Positions 52,104 to 61,343 of a stretch of DNA of 64,000 bases are shown one piece after another. The stretch's first letter is position 1. The number at the start of each line of letters is the position of its first letter. The notes under the pieces were generated by a model, which did no database searches, was not told where the DNA came from, and was given only the letters and a program-made list of their open reading frames with translations. Origin of the DNA: Bordetella genomosp. 5 (GTDB lineage Bacteria; Pseudomonadota; Gammaproteobacteria; Burkholderiales; Burkholderiaceae_B); NCBI RefSeq assembly GCF_002261475.1, contig NZ_NEVN01000005.1, positions 124,001-188,000 of the forward strand, read 5' to 3'. Position numbers and translations under genes: made by a program.

Positions 52104-53672
52104 TCAGCGCGTGCGCTCGACTTCCATGAACACCATCTTCTGCGCGTCGCCGCGCGGCTTGGCGCCGAACAGCGAGGTCTGCGCGACGCTCGGCGTGGCG
52201 ACGCCCGGCGCCTCGCCCGAGCTGCAACCGTTGCCGAACGAAAAGCCGCAGCTGCCTTTCAGGTCGAACGCGTTTTCGGCGTACTCCCGGTGCGTGGTCG
52301 GGATCACGAAGCGGTCTTCGTAGTTGGCGATGGCGAGGTAGCGGTACATCTCCTCGATCTCGGCGACGCCGAGGCCCACCTGCTGCAGGATCTCGGGCCG
52401 CTCCTCGCGGTCCACGGTGCGGGCGCGCATGAAGGCGCGCATGGCCAGCAGCCGTTCGAGGGCGAGGGCCACCGGCGCTTCGTCGCCCGCGGTCAGCATA
52501 TTGGCCAGATAGCGCAGCGGAATCCGCAGCGACTTCACGTCGGGAAGCTCGCCGTTGGCGCCGATGTGGCCGCTGTTGGCGGCCGACTGGATCGGCGAGA
52601 GCGGCGGAACGTACCAGACCATGGGCAGGGTGCGGTACTCGGGGTGCAGCGGAAAGGCGATCTTCCATTCCACGGCCATCTTGTAGGTCGGCGAGCGCCG
52701 TGCCGCCTCGAGCCAGGCGTGTGGCACGCCATCGGCAATGGCCTGCGCGATCACGTCGGGATCCTCGGGGTCGAGGAATACGTCGAGCTGCGCCTGATAC
52801 AGATCCGCTTCGGCCTCGACCGATGCCGCGTGTTCGATGCGGTCGGCGTCGTACAGCAGCACCCCGAGGTATCGGATGCGGCCCACACAGGTTTCGGAGC
52901 AGATGGTGGGCTGGCCTTCTTCGATGCGGGGATAGCAGAAGATGCACTTCTCGGCCTTGCCGCTGCTCCAGTTGTAATAGATCTTCTTGTACGGGCATCC
53001 CGACACGCACATGCGCCAGCCGCGGCACTTGTTCTGGTCGACCAGCACGATGCCGTCCTCGGCGCGCTTGTAGATGGACCCCGACGGGCAGCTCGCCACG
53101 CAGCTGGGGTTGAGGCAGTGCTCGCACAGCCGCGGCAGGTACATCATGAAGGTGTTCTCGAACTGCCCGTAGATGTCCTTCTGCACGGCCTCGAAGTTGT
53201 AGTCTTTCGAGCGCTTGGAAAACTCGCCGCCGAGAATTTCTTCCCAGTTGGGGCCCCATTCGATCTTCTCCATGCGCTGCCCGGTGATGAGCGAACGCGG
53301 GCGCGCCGTGGGCGCCGCCTTGAGCTCCGGTGCCGACTGGAGATGGTCGTAGTCGTAGGTGAAGGGCTCGTAGTAGTCGTCGATCTCGGGCAGATTCGGA
53401 TTGGCGAAGATGTGCGCGAGCAGCTTGAGCTTGCCGCCCTGGCGCGGCTCGATCTTGCCGTTGGGCAGGCGGCGCCAGCCGCCATTCCAGTGCGCCTGGT
53501 TTTCCCAGTCCTTCGGGTAGCCGATGCCGGGCTTGGTCTCCACGTTGTTGAACCACGCGTACTCCATGCCTTCGCGCGAGGTCCAGACGTTCTTGCAGGT
53601 GACCGAACAGGTATGGCAGCCGATGCATTTGTCCAGGTTCAGGACCATCGCGATCTGAGCGCGTACTTTCAT
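52104..53672 (-). CDS. narH: Respiratory nitrate reductase beta subunit
   Basis: 522 aa. Four cysteine clusters: CIGCHTCSVTC near the start, CEHCLNPSCVASC, CRGWRMCVSGC (Trp replaces one Cys, the [3Fe-4S] site as in E. coli NarH) and CIFCYPRIEEGQPTICSETC. They carry electrons from NarI haem to NarG. Start at 53672 with GAGGAG 7 nt upstream; 12 nt follow narG. Confidence 0.95.
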   Translation of the reverse strand: MKVRAQIAMVLNLDKCIGCHTCSVTCKNVWTSREGMEYAWFNNVETKPGIGYPKDWENQAHWNGGWRRLPNGKIEPRQGGKLKLLAHIFANPNLPEIDDYYEPFTYDYDHLQSAPELKAAPTARPRSLITGQRMEKIEWGPNWEEILGGEFSKRSKDYNFEAVQKDIYGQFENTFMMYLPRLCEHCLNPSCVASCPSGSIYKRAEDGIVLVDQNKCRGWRMCVSGCPYKKIYYNWSSGKAEKCIFCYPRIEEGQPTICSETCVGRIRYLGVLLYDADRIEHAASVEAEADLYQAQLDVFLDPEDPDVIAQAIADGVPHAWLEAARRSPTYKMAVEWKIAFPLHPEYRTLPMVWYVPPLSPIQSAANSGHIGANGELPDVKSLRIPLRYLANMLTAGDEAPVALALERLLAMRAFMRARTVDREERPEILQQVGLGVAEIEEMYRYLAIANYEDRFVIPTTHREYAENAFDLKGSCGFSFGNGCSSGEAPGVATPSVAQTSLFGAKPRGDAQKMVFMEVERTR

Positions 53673-53683
53673 GCCGGGTCTCC

Positions 53684-56600
53684 TCAGGCCGTGGCCCGGT
53701 GGGTGGGGGCGGTGGCGGAATCCGGCGTGCGTTCGCCGTCCAGCCAGTCGATCTTCGCCATCTTGCGCACGATCACGAACTCATCGCGATTCGAGCCGAC
53801 GGTGCCGTAGTAATTCAGCCCGTACGACAGCTGCGCGTAGCCGCCGATCATGTGGGTGGGCTTGAGCACCGCGCGGGTGACGGAGTTGTGGATGCCGCCG
53901 CGCGTCCCGGTGATCTCCGAGCCGGGCATGTTCACGATCTTTTCCTGCGCGTGATACATCATGGTCATGCCTTCGGGCACACGCTGGCTCACCACCGCGC
54001 GCGCCACCAGCGCGCCGTTGACGTTGAAGGCCTCGATCCAGTCGTTGTCCACGATGCCGGCGCGGGCGGCGTCCTTTTCCGAGATCCACACGATCGGCCC
54101 GCCGCGCGAGAGCGACAGCATGATGAGGTTGTCGGTGTAGGTCGAATGAATGCCCCATTTCTGGTGCGGCGTGATGAAGTTCAGCACAACCGTGCGGTTG
54201 CCGTTGTCGCGCACGCCCGCCATCGGTTGCACCGATTTAGTATCGACCGGCGGCCGATACACGCACAGGCCTTCGCCGAACGCGCGCATCCAGGGGTGAT
54301 CCTGGTAGAGCTGCTGGCGTCCCGTGAGCGTGCGCCACGGAATCAGTTCGTGCACATTGGTGTAGCCCGCGTTGTAGCTGACCTTGTCGGATTCCAGGCC
54401 GGACCAGGTGGGCGAGGACAGGATCTTGCGCGGCTGCGCCACGAGGTCGCGATAGCGGATCTTCTCGTGTTCGCGCGGGATGGCCAGATGCTCGTGATCG
54501 CGGCCGGTGTAGGCGGAGAGCGCGCGCCAGGCTTTCACCGCGACCTCGCCGTTGGTCTCGGGCGCGAGCGCGAGAATGGTCTCCGCCGCGTCCAGATCGG
54601 TGTCGATCCGGGGCAGGCCGTGGGCCGGGCCATCGCCTTCGACGGCATAGTTGAGATGGGCGAGCAGGTCGCACTCCGTCTCCGCGGCCCAGTTGATGCC
54701 TTTGCCGCCCACGCCCAGCTTGCGGGTCAGCGGGCCCAGCGATGTGAACTGATCGTACAGGTCCGCGTAGCGCCGCTCGACCAGCGTGATGGCGGGCGCG
54801 GTCTTGCCCGGCACGAACTCGGTTTCGCCGCGCTTCCAGTCGAGCACGTCCCACGGATTGCCCAGCTCGCCCGGGGTGTCGTGCTGCAGCGGCGTGAGCA
54901 CGACGTCGTGCACCACGGGCATCTCGGTCTTGGCCAGCCGCGAGAACGCCTTCGCGATGCCCTTGTATATCTCCCAGTCGCTGCGCGATTCCCACACCGG
55001 ATCCACGGCCGCCGACAGCGGGTGGATGAACGGGTGCATGTCGGAGGTGTTGAGGTCGTTTTTCTCGTACCAGGTGGCGGTCGGCAGCACCACATCGGAG
55101 TACACGCAGGTGGTCGACATGCGGAAGTCCAGCGTCACGAGCAGGTCGAGCTTGCCGCGCGGCGCCTCTTCGTGCCAGATGACTTCCTCCGGCTTGGCCG
55201 CGCCGGTCTCGCCCAGATCCTTGCCCTGCACGCCGTGCTCCGTGCCGAGCAGATGCTTGAGGAAGTATTCGTGGCCCTTGCCCGACGAGCCCAGCAGATT
55301 CGAGCGCCACACGAACATGTTGCGCGGATGATTGTTGGGATGGTCGGGGTCTTCGCAGGCGAACTTGATGCGTCCGTCGCGCAGACCCTCGGCCGTGTAC
55401 GTCACGGGATCCTGTCCGGACTCGCGCGCGATGCGGGCGACATCGAGCGGATTGTCGTGCAGTTGCGGGGCCGAGGGCAGCCAGCCCATGCGTTCGGCGC
55501 GCACGTTGTAATCGATCATGGCGCCGCTGAACTGGCGCTTGTCCGCCAGCGGCGAGAGGATTTCGTCGACCTCCAGCGTCTCGTACCGCCACTGGTCGGT
55601 GTGGGCATAGAAGAACGAGGTGCCGTTCATGTGGCGCGGCGGGCGGTTCCAGTCCAGACCGAAGGCGAGCGTGGACCAACCCGTCTGCGGCCTCAGCTTC
55701 TCCTGGCCGACATAGTGGCACCAGCCGCCACCCGATTGCCCCACGCAGCCGCACATCACCACCATGTTGATGATGCCGCGGTACGCCATATCCATGTGGT
55801 ACCAGTGGTTCAGACCCGCGCCCAGAATGATCATGGACTTGCCCTGGGTCTTGTCGGCGTTCGATGCGAACTGCCGCGCCACGGTGATCACGTCCGCTCG
55901 CTTGACGCCGGTGATGCGCTCCTGCCAGGCCGGGGTGTAGGGCACGTCGTCGTCGTACGAGGTGGCGACGTTGCCGCCGCCCAGGCCGCGGTCCAGGCCG
56001 TAGTTGGCCATCATCAGGTCGTACACCGTCACGACCAGCGCCTCGCCCTCGCGCGTGGCGACGCGGCGCGCGGCCATGTTGCGCACCTGGATCTCGTCGT
56101 GGTCGGTGCCCTGGAAGTAGTCGTGCTGACGCGCGCCGAAGTACGGGAAGGCCACCGGCACGACATCGGTGTGGGCACCCACCAGCGAGAGCCGCAGGTC
56201 CATGTCCTGGCCCTCGGCGTCCTTGCTCTCCAGATTCCATTTGCCCTGGTCGCCGCCTTCTTTCTGGCCCCAGCGAAAACCGATCGATCCGCGCGGCACC
56301 ACGAGGGCATCGCGCGGCTCGTCGAAGGCGACCGGCTTCCAGTCGGGATTGTTGTCCTGCCCCAGATTGCCGTCGAAGTCGCCCGCGCGCAGCATGCGCT
56401 CGGGCACATAGCGCCCGTCCTGCTGCACCAGCCGCACCAGGAATGGCATGTCGGAGTAGCGCTTGCAGTAGTCGCGGAAGTAGGCGCTGCGCCCCTCCAG
56501 ATGAAACTCCTTCAGGATCACGTGGCCCATCGCCAGGGCCAGCGCCGCATCGGTGCCCTGTTTGGGATGCAGCCAGATGTCGCCGAACTTCGCGCCTTCG

Positions 56601-57454
56601 GCGTAGTCCGGAAAGATCGAGACGATCTTGGCGCCGCGATAGCGGGCCTCGACCATGAAATGGGCGTCGGGCGTGCGCGTCTGCGGCACGTTGGAGCCCC
56701 ACATCATGATGAAGCTCGAATTGAACCAGTCGGCCGATTCGGCCACGTCGGTCTGTTCGCCCCAGGTCTGCGGGCTGGACGGCGGCAGATCGCAGTACCA
56801 GTCGTAGAAGCTCAGGATGCTCGCGCCTATCATGGACAGATAGCGGCTGCCCGCGGCGAACGAGACCATCGACATGGCCGGGATGGGCGAGAAGCCCACG
56901 ATGCGGTCCGGGCCATAGTGCTTCGCGGTGTACAGGTTCGCGGCCGCGATCAGCTCATTGACCTCGTCCCAGGTCGCGCGCACGAAGCCACCCATGCCGC
57001 GCACGGCCTTGTACTGCTGCGAGAGTTCGGGTTGCGTACAGATATGGCGCCACGCCTGCACGGGCTCCATGGTCTTGCGCGCTTCGCGCCACAGCCGGGC
57101 CAGCCGGCCGCGCAGCATCGGGTACTTCACGCGGTTGGCGCTGTAGAGATACCAGGAATACGACGCGCCGCGCGAACAGCCGCGCGGTTCGTGGTTGGGC
57201 ATGTCCGGGCGCGTGCGGGGATAGTCGGTCTGCTGGGTCTCCCACGTCACGATGCCGCCCTTGACGTAGATCTTCCACGAGCACGAGCCCGTGCAGTTCA
57301 CGCCGTGGGTCGAGCGCACGATCTTGTCGTGCGCCCAGCGGTCCCGATACGCCGACTCCCAGGTGCGGTCATCGCGCGAGGTGCTGCCGTGGCCGTCGGC
57401 GAAGGACTCGCGCGTGCGGGTGAAGTATTTGAGACGATCGACAAAGAAACTCAC
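53684..57454 (-). CDS. narG: Respiratory nitrate reductase alpha subunit
   Basis: 1256 aa from GTG 57454, chosen because AGGAG is 8 nt upstream and the protein then begins MSFFVDRLKYF like other NarG. Two further in-frame GTGs lie at 57460 and 57463. FS0 cluster region RSTHGVNCTGSCSWK and RGCSRGASYSW; Mo-bisMGD domain with HFMVEARYRGAKIVSIFPDY, WLHPKQGTDAALALAMGHVIL, LGAGLNHWYHMDMAYR and FSGAMIDYN. It reduces nitrate to nitrite on the cytoplasmic face. No twin-arginine motif beyond the vestigial N-terminus, as usual. First structural gene of the cluster. Confidence 0.95.
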   Translation of the reverse strand: MSFFVDRLKYFTRTRESFADGHGSTSRDDRTWESAYRDRWAHDKIVRSTHGVNCTGSCSWKIYVKGGIVTWETQQTDYPRTRPDMPNHEPRGCSRGASYSWYLYSANRVKYPMLRGRLARLWREARKTMEPVQAWRHICTQPELSQQYKAVRGMGGFVRATWDEVNELIAAANLYTAKHYGPDRIVGFSPIPAMSMVSFAAGSRYLSMIGASILSFYDWYCDLPPSSPQTWGEQTDVAESADWFNSSFIMMWGSNVPQTRTPDAHFMVEARYRGAKIVSIFPDYAEGAKFGDIWLHPKQGTDAALALAMGHVILKEFHLEGRSAYFRDYCKRYSDMPFLVRLVQQDGRYVPERMLRAGDFDGNLGQDNNPDWKPVAFDEPRDALVVPRGSIGFRWGQKEGGDQGKWNLESKDAEGQDMDLRLSLVGAHTDVVPVAFPYFGARQHDYFQGTDHDEIQVRNMAARRVATREGEALVVTVYDLMMANYGLDRGLGGGNVATSYDDDVPYTPAWQERITGVKRADVITVARQFASNADKTQGKSMIILGAGLNHWYHMDMAYRGIINMVVMCGCVGQSGGGWCHYVGQEKLRPQTGWSTLAFGLDWNRPPRHMNGTSFFYAHTDQWRYETLEVDEILSPLADKRQFSGAMIDYNVRAERMGWLPSAPQLHDNPLDVARIARESGQDPVTYTAEGLRDGRIKFACEDPDHPNNHPRNMFVWRSNLLGSSGKGHEYFLKHLLGTEHGVQGKDLGETGAAKPEEVIWHEEAPRGKLDLLVTLDFRMSTTCVYSDVVLPTATWYEKNDLNTSDMHPFIHPLSAAVDPVWESRSDWEIYKGIAKAFSRLAKTEMPVVHDVVLTPLQHDTPGELGNPWDVLDWKRGETEFVPGKTAPAITLVERRYADLYDQFTSLGPLTRKLGVGGKGINWAAETECDLLAHLNYAVEGDGPAHGLPRIDTDLDAAETILALAPETNGEVAVKAWRALSAYTGRDHEHLAIPREHEKIRYRDLVAQPRKILSSPTWSGLESDKVSYNAGYTNVHELIPWRTLTGRQQLYQDHPWMRAFGEGLCVYRPPVDTKSVQPMAGVRDNGNRTVVLNFITPHQKWGIHSTYTDNLIMLSLSRGGPIVWISEKDAARAGIVDNDWIEAFNVNGALVARAVVSQRVPEGMTMMYHAQEKIVNMPGSEITGTRGGIHNSVTRAVLKPTHMIGGYAQLSYGLNYYGTVGSNRDEFVIVRKMAKIDWLDGERTPDSATAPTHRATA

Positions 57455-57565
57455 GAGCACCACTCCTGCAGCTGTGACACGGTGTTAACCGGCCGCCGCG
57501 TGCGAGGACGCGGCCAGGGTTCGGGGAGGTCAGGCGGGCGCGCGACGGCACGCCGATGCGTGACG

Positions 57566-57694
57566 TCAGGTGATGAGATCGGGGAGCGAAGGGAGCGGGC
57601 GGAGTGCCCGGGAGACGGCGGCCAGAAAGGCCGGCACGCAGGGGGTCGCGGCGAAAGCGCTTCGCCGCACAGTACAGGATATGAGCAACGCCAT
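57566..57694 (-). CDS. Putative 42-aa ORF upstream of narG
   Basis: An ATG at 57694 follows a perfect AAGGAGG spaced 6 nt. The peptide (MALLISCTVRRSAFAATPCV ... LPDLIT) is hydrophobic/basic and matches no family I know. It ends 111 nt before the narG start. It could be a leader peptide, a remnant of a longer gene, or chance; the near-ideal ribosome site is the only support. Confidence 0.33.
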   Translation of the reverse strand: MALLISCTVRRSAFAATPCVPAFLAAVSRALRPLPSLPDLIT

Positions 57695-57866
57695 GTCTTG
57701 CCTCCTTGGGGAGAGGTTGGCTAGACGCCAGGTGCCACGCTCGCCGACACTAACCGCGATGACGAATGCTCGTCAATGTGCGAGGAATTTTAACGTTTTG
57801 TGGGATCAGGTTCGTCCCTAATTACCCTTATTGTGCCGGTCCCACTGTGTCAGGCACATGTCACCG

Positions 57867-57891
57867 GCCGCGCCGGGCAGCCCGGCGCGGC
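57867..57891 (-). terminator. GC-rich hairpin after binding-protein gene
   Basis: Eleven-bp perfect stem (GCCGCGCCGGG / CCCGGCGCGGC) with a 3-nt loop, 19 nt past the stop. No T-run on either side, so termination would need help. Confidence 0.45.
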
Positions 57892-57909
57892 GTCGTCTCG
57901 TCGCGGTTT

Positions 57910-59526
57910 TCAGCGTTTGGTCTGCGGATCCAGATAGACGTCGGCGAGGTTGGACTCCACGCCATCGGCCGTGAGCGAGTGGTCGTGCACGCGCTGGTTG
58001 GCGATGGTGATGAACTCCGGCTGATACAGGTTCAGGTCCGGCACCTCGCGCGCCACGATCTGCTGGAACTCTTTGAAGAGCGCCACGCGGCGCGCCGGAT
58101 CGTTCTCGACGGCGGCGGCCTCGAGCAGTTCGTCCACCTTCGGATTGTTGTAGTGGGTGCCGTTGGAAAAGGGCACGCCCTTGATGAAGTTCTTCGACCA
58201 GTACAGCCGCTGCACGCCAACGGTCGGGTCGAACAGATTGCTGGCGCCGTTGGTCGTGAAGGCGAAGTCGCGGTCGGTGTAGACGCGCTTGATGAAGGCC
58301 GAGGCGTCCTGCGCGCGCACGTTGACCGAGATGCCCACGCGCGCGAGTGTGGTGCGCAGGTAGTCGGCCAGGCGCGCCCCGTCCGCGCCGATCGGATTGA
58401 AGTCGAGTGGCACCGCGAAACGTACGTTGTTGGCGCCGCGCGGATAGCCGGCCTCGTCGAGCAGCGCGTTGGCGCGCTTGAGATCGTAGGGGTAGGGCGT
58501 GGGCGCCGGATCGTTGTACTGCTTCAGGCCCGGCGCGATCGGCGAGTAGGCCACCTGGCCCACGCCGTAGTTCACCACTTTGAGAATCACATTGCGGTCG
58601 ATCGCGTGGGCCACGGCCTGGCGCACTTTCTCGTTCTTGAAGTACGGGTTGTCGAGGTTGAACTCGAGCCGCGTCACGTTGAACGAGTAGCTGTTGCCCT
58701 TGGTCTCGAAGCGCAGCGTGGGCACCTTGCGCAGGCGCTCCAGGTCCGCCAGCGGCACCGGCGTGCGGTAACCCAGGTCCACCGTGCCCGTTTCGAAGGC
58801 GATGGCCGCGGCCGCCGGATCGGCCACGACGCGCACGATCAGCCGATCCACATAGGGCTTGGGCTTGTCCCAGTAGTCGGGGTTGCGTTCGTAGACGATA
58901 TGGCTGCCGCGCACCCACTCCTTGAACTTGAAGGGACCGGTGCCGATCGGCGCGGCGGTCGCGGGGTTGGTGAGCGGGTCGGTGCCGTCGTAGACGTGCT
59001 TGGGCACGATGGGCGTTTCGGTCGCGACGAAGGCGCGGATCAGGTAGGGCGCGGGCTTGGACAGGCGCAGCACCACCGTGTGATCGTCGGGCGTCTCGAT
59101 GGCGGTCACGTTAGCGAAGGTGTTGCGGCCGCGCGGGTGAATCTTCTTCAGCAGCTCGAGCGAGTATGCGACATCGGCGGCGGTGAATGGCTTGCCGTCA
59201 TGCCACTTGACGCCCTGACGCAGCGTGAAGGTGTACACCGTGCCGTCCGGGCTGATGGTCCAGGCCGTGGCGAGCTGCGGCTGCGGCGTGAGATCGTAGT
59301 CATACTTGAGCAGGCCTTCGGTGACCTTCGCGCTCACGCTCAGGATCGGCGTGGCGACGTTGCCCACGGTGACCAGCGCCGTCGGCTCCGACGGCAGCAG
59401 CAGGGTTAGCGTGCCGCCTTGCGGCTTGGCGGTGGTTTGCGCGAGCGTCTGGCCGGGCAGGGCGAGCGCAGACAGGAGGGCCGCGCCGAGAGCGGCTTGC
59501 AGCAGGTTACGTCGGGTCAAGGTCAT
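57910..59526 (-). CDS. Peptide-type ABC substrate-binding protein (orphan)
   Basis: 538 aa from ATG 59526 (59535 is also possible). N-terminus MTLTRRNLLQAALGAALLSALALPGQTLA is a likely Tat/Sec signal (RR-N-L-L). The family-5 fold is clear: LTEGLLKYDYDLTPQPQLATAWTISPDGTVYTFTLRQGVKWHDGKPFTAADVAYSLE, IGTGPFKFKEWVRGSHIVYERNPDYW, NEKVRQAVAHAIDRN. No permease genes adjoin it, while the dipeptide-type ABC genes at 36-40 kb lack a binding protein. It lies 90 nt after the hydantoinase B gene and may share that operon. Confidence 0.88.
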   Translation of the reverse strand: MTLTRRNLLQAALGAALLSALALPGQTLAQTTAKPQGGTLTLLLPSEPTALVTVGNVATPILSVSAKVTEGLLKYDYDLTPQPQLATAWTISPDGTVYTFTLRQGVKWHDGKPFTAADVAYSLELLKKIHPRGRNTFANVTAIETPDDHTVVLRLSKPAPYLIRAFVATETPIVPKHVYDGTDPLTNPATAAPIGTGPFKFKEWVRGSHIVYERNPDYWDKPKPYVDRLIVRVVADPAAAAIAFETGTVDLGYRTPVPLADLERLRKVPTLRFETKGNSYSFNVTRLEFNLDNPYFKNEKVRQAVAHAIDRNVILKVVNYGVGQVAYSPIAPGLKQYNDPAPTPYPYDLKRANALLDEAGYPRGANNVRFAVPLDFNPIGADGARLADYLRTTLARVGISVNVRAQDASAFIKRVYTDRDFAFTTNGASNLFDPTVGVQRLYWSKNFIKGVPFSNGTHYNNPKVDELLEAAAVENDPARRVALFKEFQQIVAREVPDLNLYQPEFITIANQRVHDHSLTADGVESNLADVYLDPQTKR

Positions 59527-59615
59527 GGCAGGCATTCAGCGGTGATATCAGTGGCGGTGGGTGGGCGCGGGCCCGGGGCGGACGCCGCGCGTATCGGAGG
59601 CGATTCGTTGCGGGC

Positions 59616-61343
59616 TCAACCGTTTCGTGCGGCCTGAGCTGTGGCGTCGGCCGTGACCAGGCCGAGGCGCAGGTCGGTTCGCACGGCGGCGGGATCGCGC
59701 TGCGCGGGATCGCCGAGCCCACCGCCGCCGGGCGTGTGCACGACCAGCGTGTCGCCCGCGGGAATCAACTGGCGGCCCTTGGCGCGCAAGGCGGCGCCAG
59801 AGGCCAGCGCGAGCCGGCCGGGCGCGCCATCGTGGCCGCCGAGCGCGCCCCTGGCCGGGTGGACGACGCGATCGAAGGCGGCGGCGAGAATCATGGCGGC
59901 GCCGGGATCGGCGTGCCGCAGCGCAATGGTCTGGCCCAGGCCGCCGCGCTGGGTGCCCGCGCCGCCCGAGTCGGCGCGATACTCCTTGCGTTCGAACACC
60001 AGCGGATTGGCCGCCTCGAGGATCTCGATCGACACGTTGCGCACGCCGCTGGGATACGAGGTGACCGACAGGCCGTCCTTGCCGGGCCGTGCGCCCGTGC
60101 CGCCGGTCGAAAAGCTGACGGCATTGAAGCGCCGGCCGGCGATCAGCGCCGCGTTCTGCTCGGCGCTGGCGCCGGCCAGCGGTTCGCCGCCCACCAGATG
60201 CAGGTTCCACAGCGAGGAGCTGCCTTCCGCCGGCACCTGGTCGGGCCGCGCCTGCCGCAGCGCGCCGAAGACCACGTCCGGCAGCATCTGGCCGATGATG
60301 TGGCGCGCCGTCACGGCGGCCGGAAAGCGGGCGTTCAGGATCGAGCCCTCGGGCGCGCTGACCTGCACGACCGACAGCGAGCCGGCGTTGTTCGGCACGT
60401 CGGCACCGATCAGGCAGCGGATGCCAAAGGAGGTATAGGCGTCGGTGTAGGCCTTGACCACGTTGATCCCGCGGGCCACCTGCGCCGAGGTGCCGTCGAA
60501 ATCGACCAGGATGCGGCCGGGCTCGATCGTGACGCGCGCGCTCAGTTCGATCGGGGCGTCGTAGCCGTCGATGGTCAGCAGGTTGGTCCAGCTGCCCTGC
60601 GGCCAGGCGGCGATCGCGTGCAGCATCGCCAGCCGCGATTGCTCGATGATGGTGTTGCCCAGGGCGTTGAGGTCGTCGAGGTGGAACTCGCGCAGCAGGT
60701 CCTTGAGCCGGCGTCCGCCGACCTCATTGCAGGCCACCAGCGCATACAGGTCGCCTTCGACCTGCTCTGGCTCGCGCACGTTGGCGCGGATGATGGCCAG
60801 CACGCCCGGGTCGGGCTTGTGGGCATGGAACAGCTTCAGGATCGGCAGGAACAGTCCCTCGTGATAGACCTCGAGGCCGTCCGCGCTGCTGCCGATGCCG
60901 CCGATGTCGATCACATGCAGCGTCGATGCGAACAACGCGACCAGACGTCCTTCGTGAAAGACCGGCGAGACCATCGTCATGTCGAACAGATGGCCCGTGC
61001 CTTTCCAGGGATCGTTGGTGAGCAGCACGTCGCCGTCCTGCAGCGATTCCGCCGGGAAGACATCGAGGAAGTGCTTGACCGATTCGGCCATGGCGTTGAC
61101 GTGGCCCGGCGTGCCGGTGACCGCCTGAGCGATCATGCGGCCGTCGGGCAGGAACACACCGGCCGACAGGTCGCCGGCTTCGCGCGTGGCGGTGCCGAAG
61201 GCCGAACGGATCAGCACCTGGGCCTGCTCTTCCACGACGGACAACAGGCGGTTCCAGGCCAGCTGATGGCGGATGCGCGAGAGGGCGGAGGCGGCGCGGG
61301 CCTGGTTGGCGGTGGCGCCGGAGGTCGCGGGAAGGGGGCTCAT
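59616..61343 (-). CDS. hyuB: Hydantoinase B/oxoprolinase family protein
   Basis: 575 aa; its ATG overlaps the hyuA stop (ATGA). HyuB features: WNRLLSVVEEQAQVLIRSAFGTATREAGDLSAGVFLPDGRMIAQAVTGTPGHVNAM, DVLLTNDPWKGTGHLFDMTMVSPVFHEGRLVALFASTLHVIDIGG, and the C-terminal YRADSGGAGTQRGGLGQTI and TPGGGGLGDPAQRD. With HyuA it forms an ATP-dependent amidohydrolase opening hydantoin, 5-oxoproline or similar cyclic amides; the substrate here is unknown. Confidence 0.92.
   Translation of the reverse strand: MSPLPATSGATANQARAASALSRIRHQLAWNRLLSVVEEQAQVLIRSAFGTATREAGDLSAGVFLPDGRMIAQAVTGTPGHVNAMAESVKHFLDVFPAESLQDGDVLLTNDPWKGTGHLFDMTMVSPVFHEGRLVALFASTLHVIDIGGIGSSADGLEVYHEGLFLPILKLFHAHKPDPGVLAIIRANVREPEQVEGDLYALVACNEVGGRRLKDLLREFHLDDLNALGNTIIEQSRLAMLHAIAAWPQGSWTNLLTIDGYDAPIELSARVTIEPGRILVDFDGTSAQVARGINVVKAYTDAYTSFGIRCLIGADVPNNAGSLSVVQVSAPEGSILNARFPAAVTARHIIGQMLPDVVFGALRQARPDQVPAEGSSSLWNLHLVGGEPLAGASAEQNAALIAGRRFNAVSFSTGGTGARPGKDGLSVTSYPSGVRNVSIEILEAANPLVFERKEYRADSGGAGTQRGGLGQTIALRHADPGAAMILAAAFDRVVHPARGALGGHDGAPGRLALASGAALRAKGRQLIPAGDTLVVHTPGGGGLGDPAQRDPAAVRTDLRLGLVTADATAQAARNG

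Larger units (their letters stand above)
57455..57909. other. Intergenic region upstream of narG
   Basis: A 455-nt gap between narG and the peptide-binding-protein gene. It holds a possible 42-codon ORF (57566-57694, minus), an 8-bp hairpin GCGGCGAA/TTCGCCGC at 57648-57668, and a GC hairpin at 57867. The part around 57,750-57,840 is relatively AT-rich (AGGAATTTTAACGTTTTGTG) and probably contains the nar promoter. I could not find a convincing FNR (TTGAT-N4-ATCAA) or NarL site by eye. Confidence 0.5.

Noticed and set aside
53699-57724. 1341-codon open frame opposite narG
   Set aside because: Shadow of a highly conserved GC-rich gene; no start site, no family features, composition of an antisense frame.
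57750-57840. Possible FNR or NarL sites before narG
   Set aside because: Best candidates (TTTTGTGGGATCAG, TACCCTT) miss several consensus positions; not supportable by eye.
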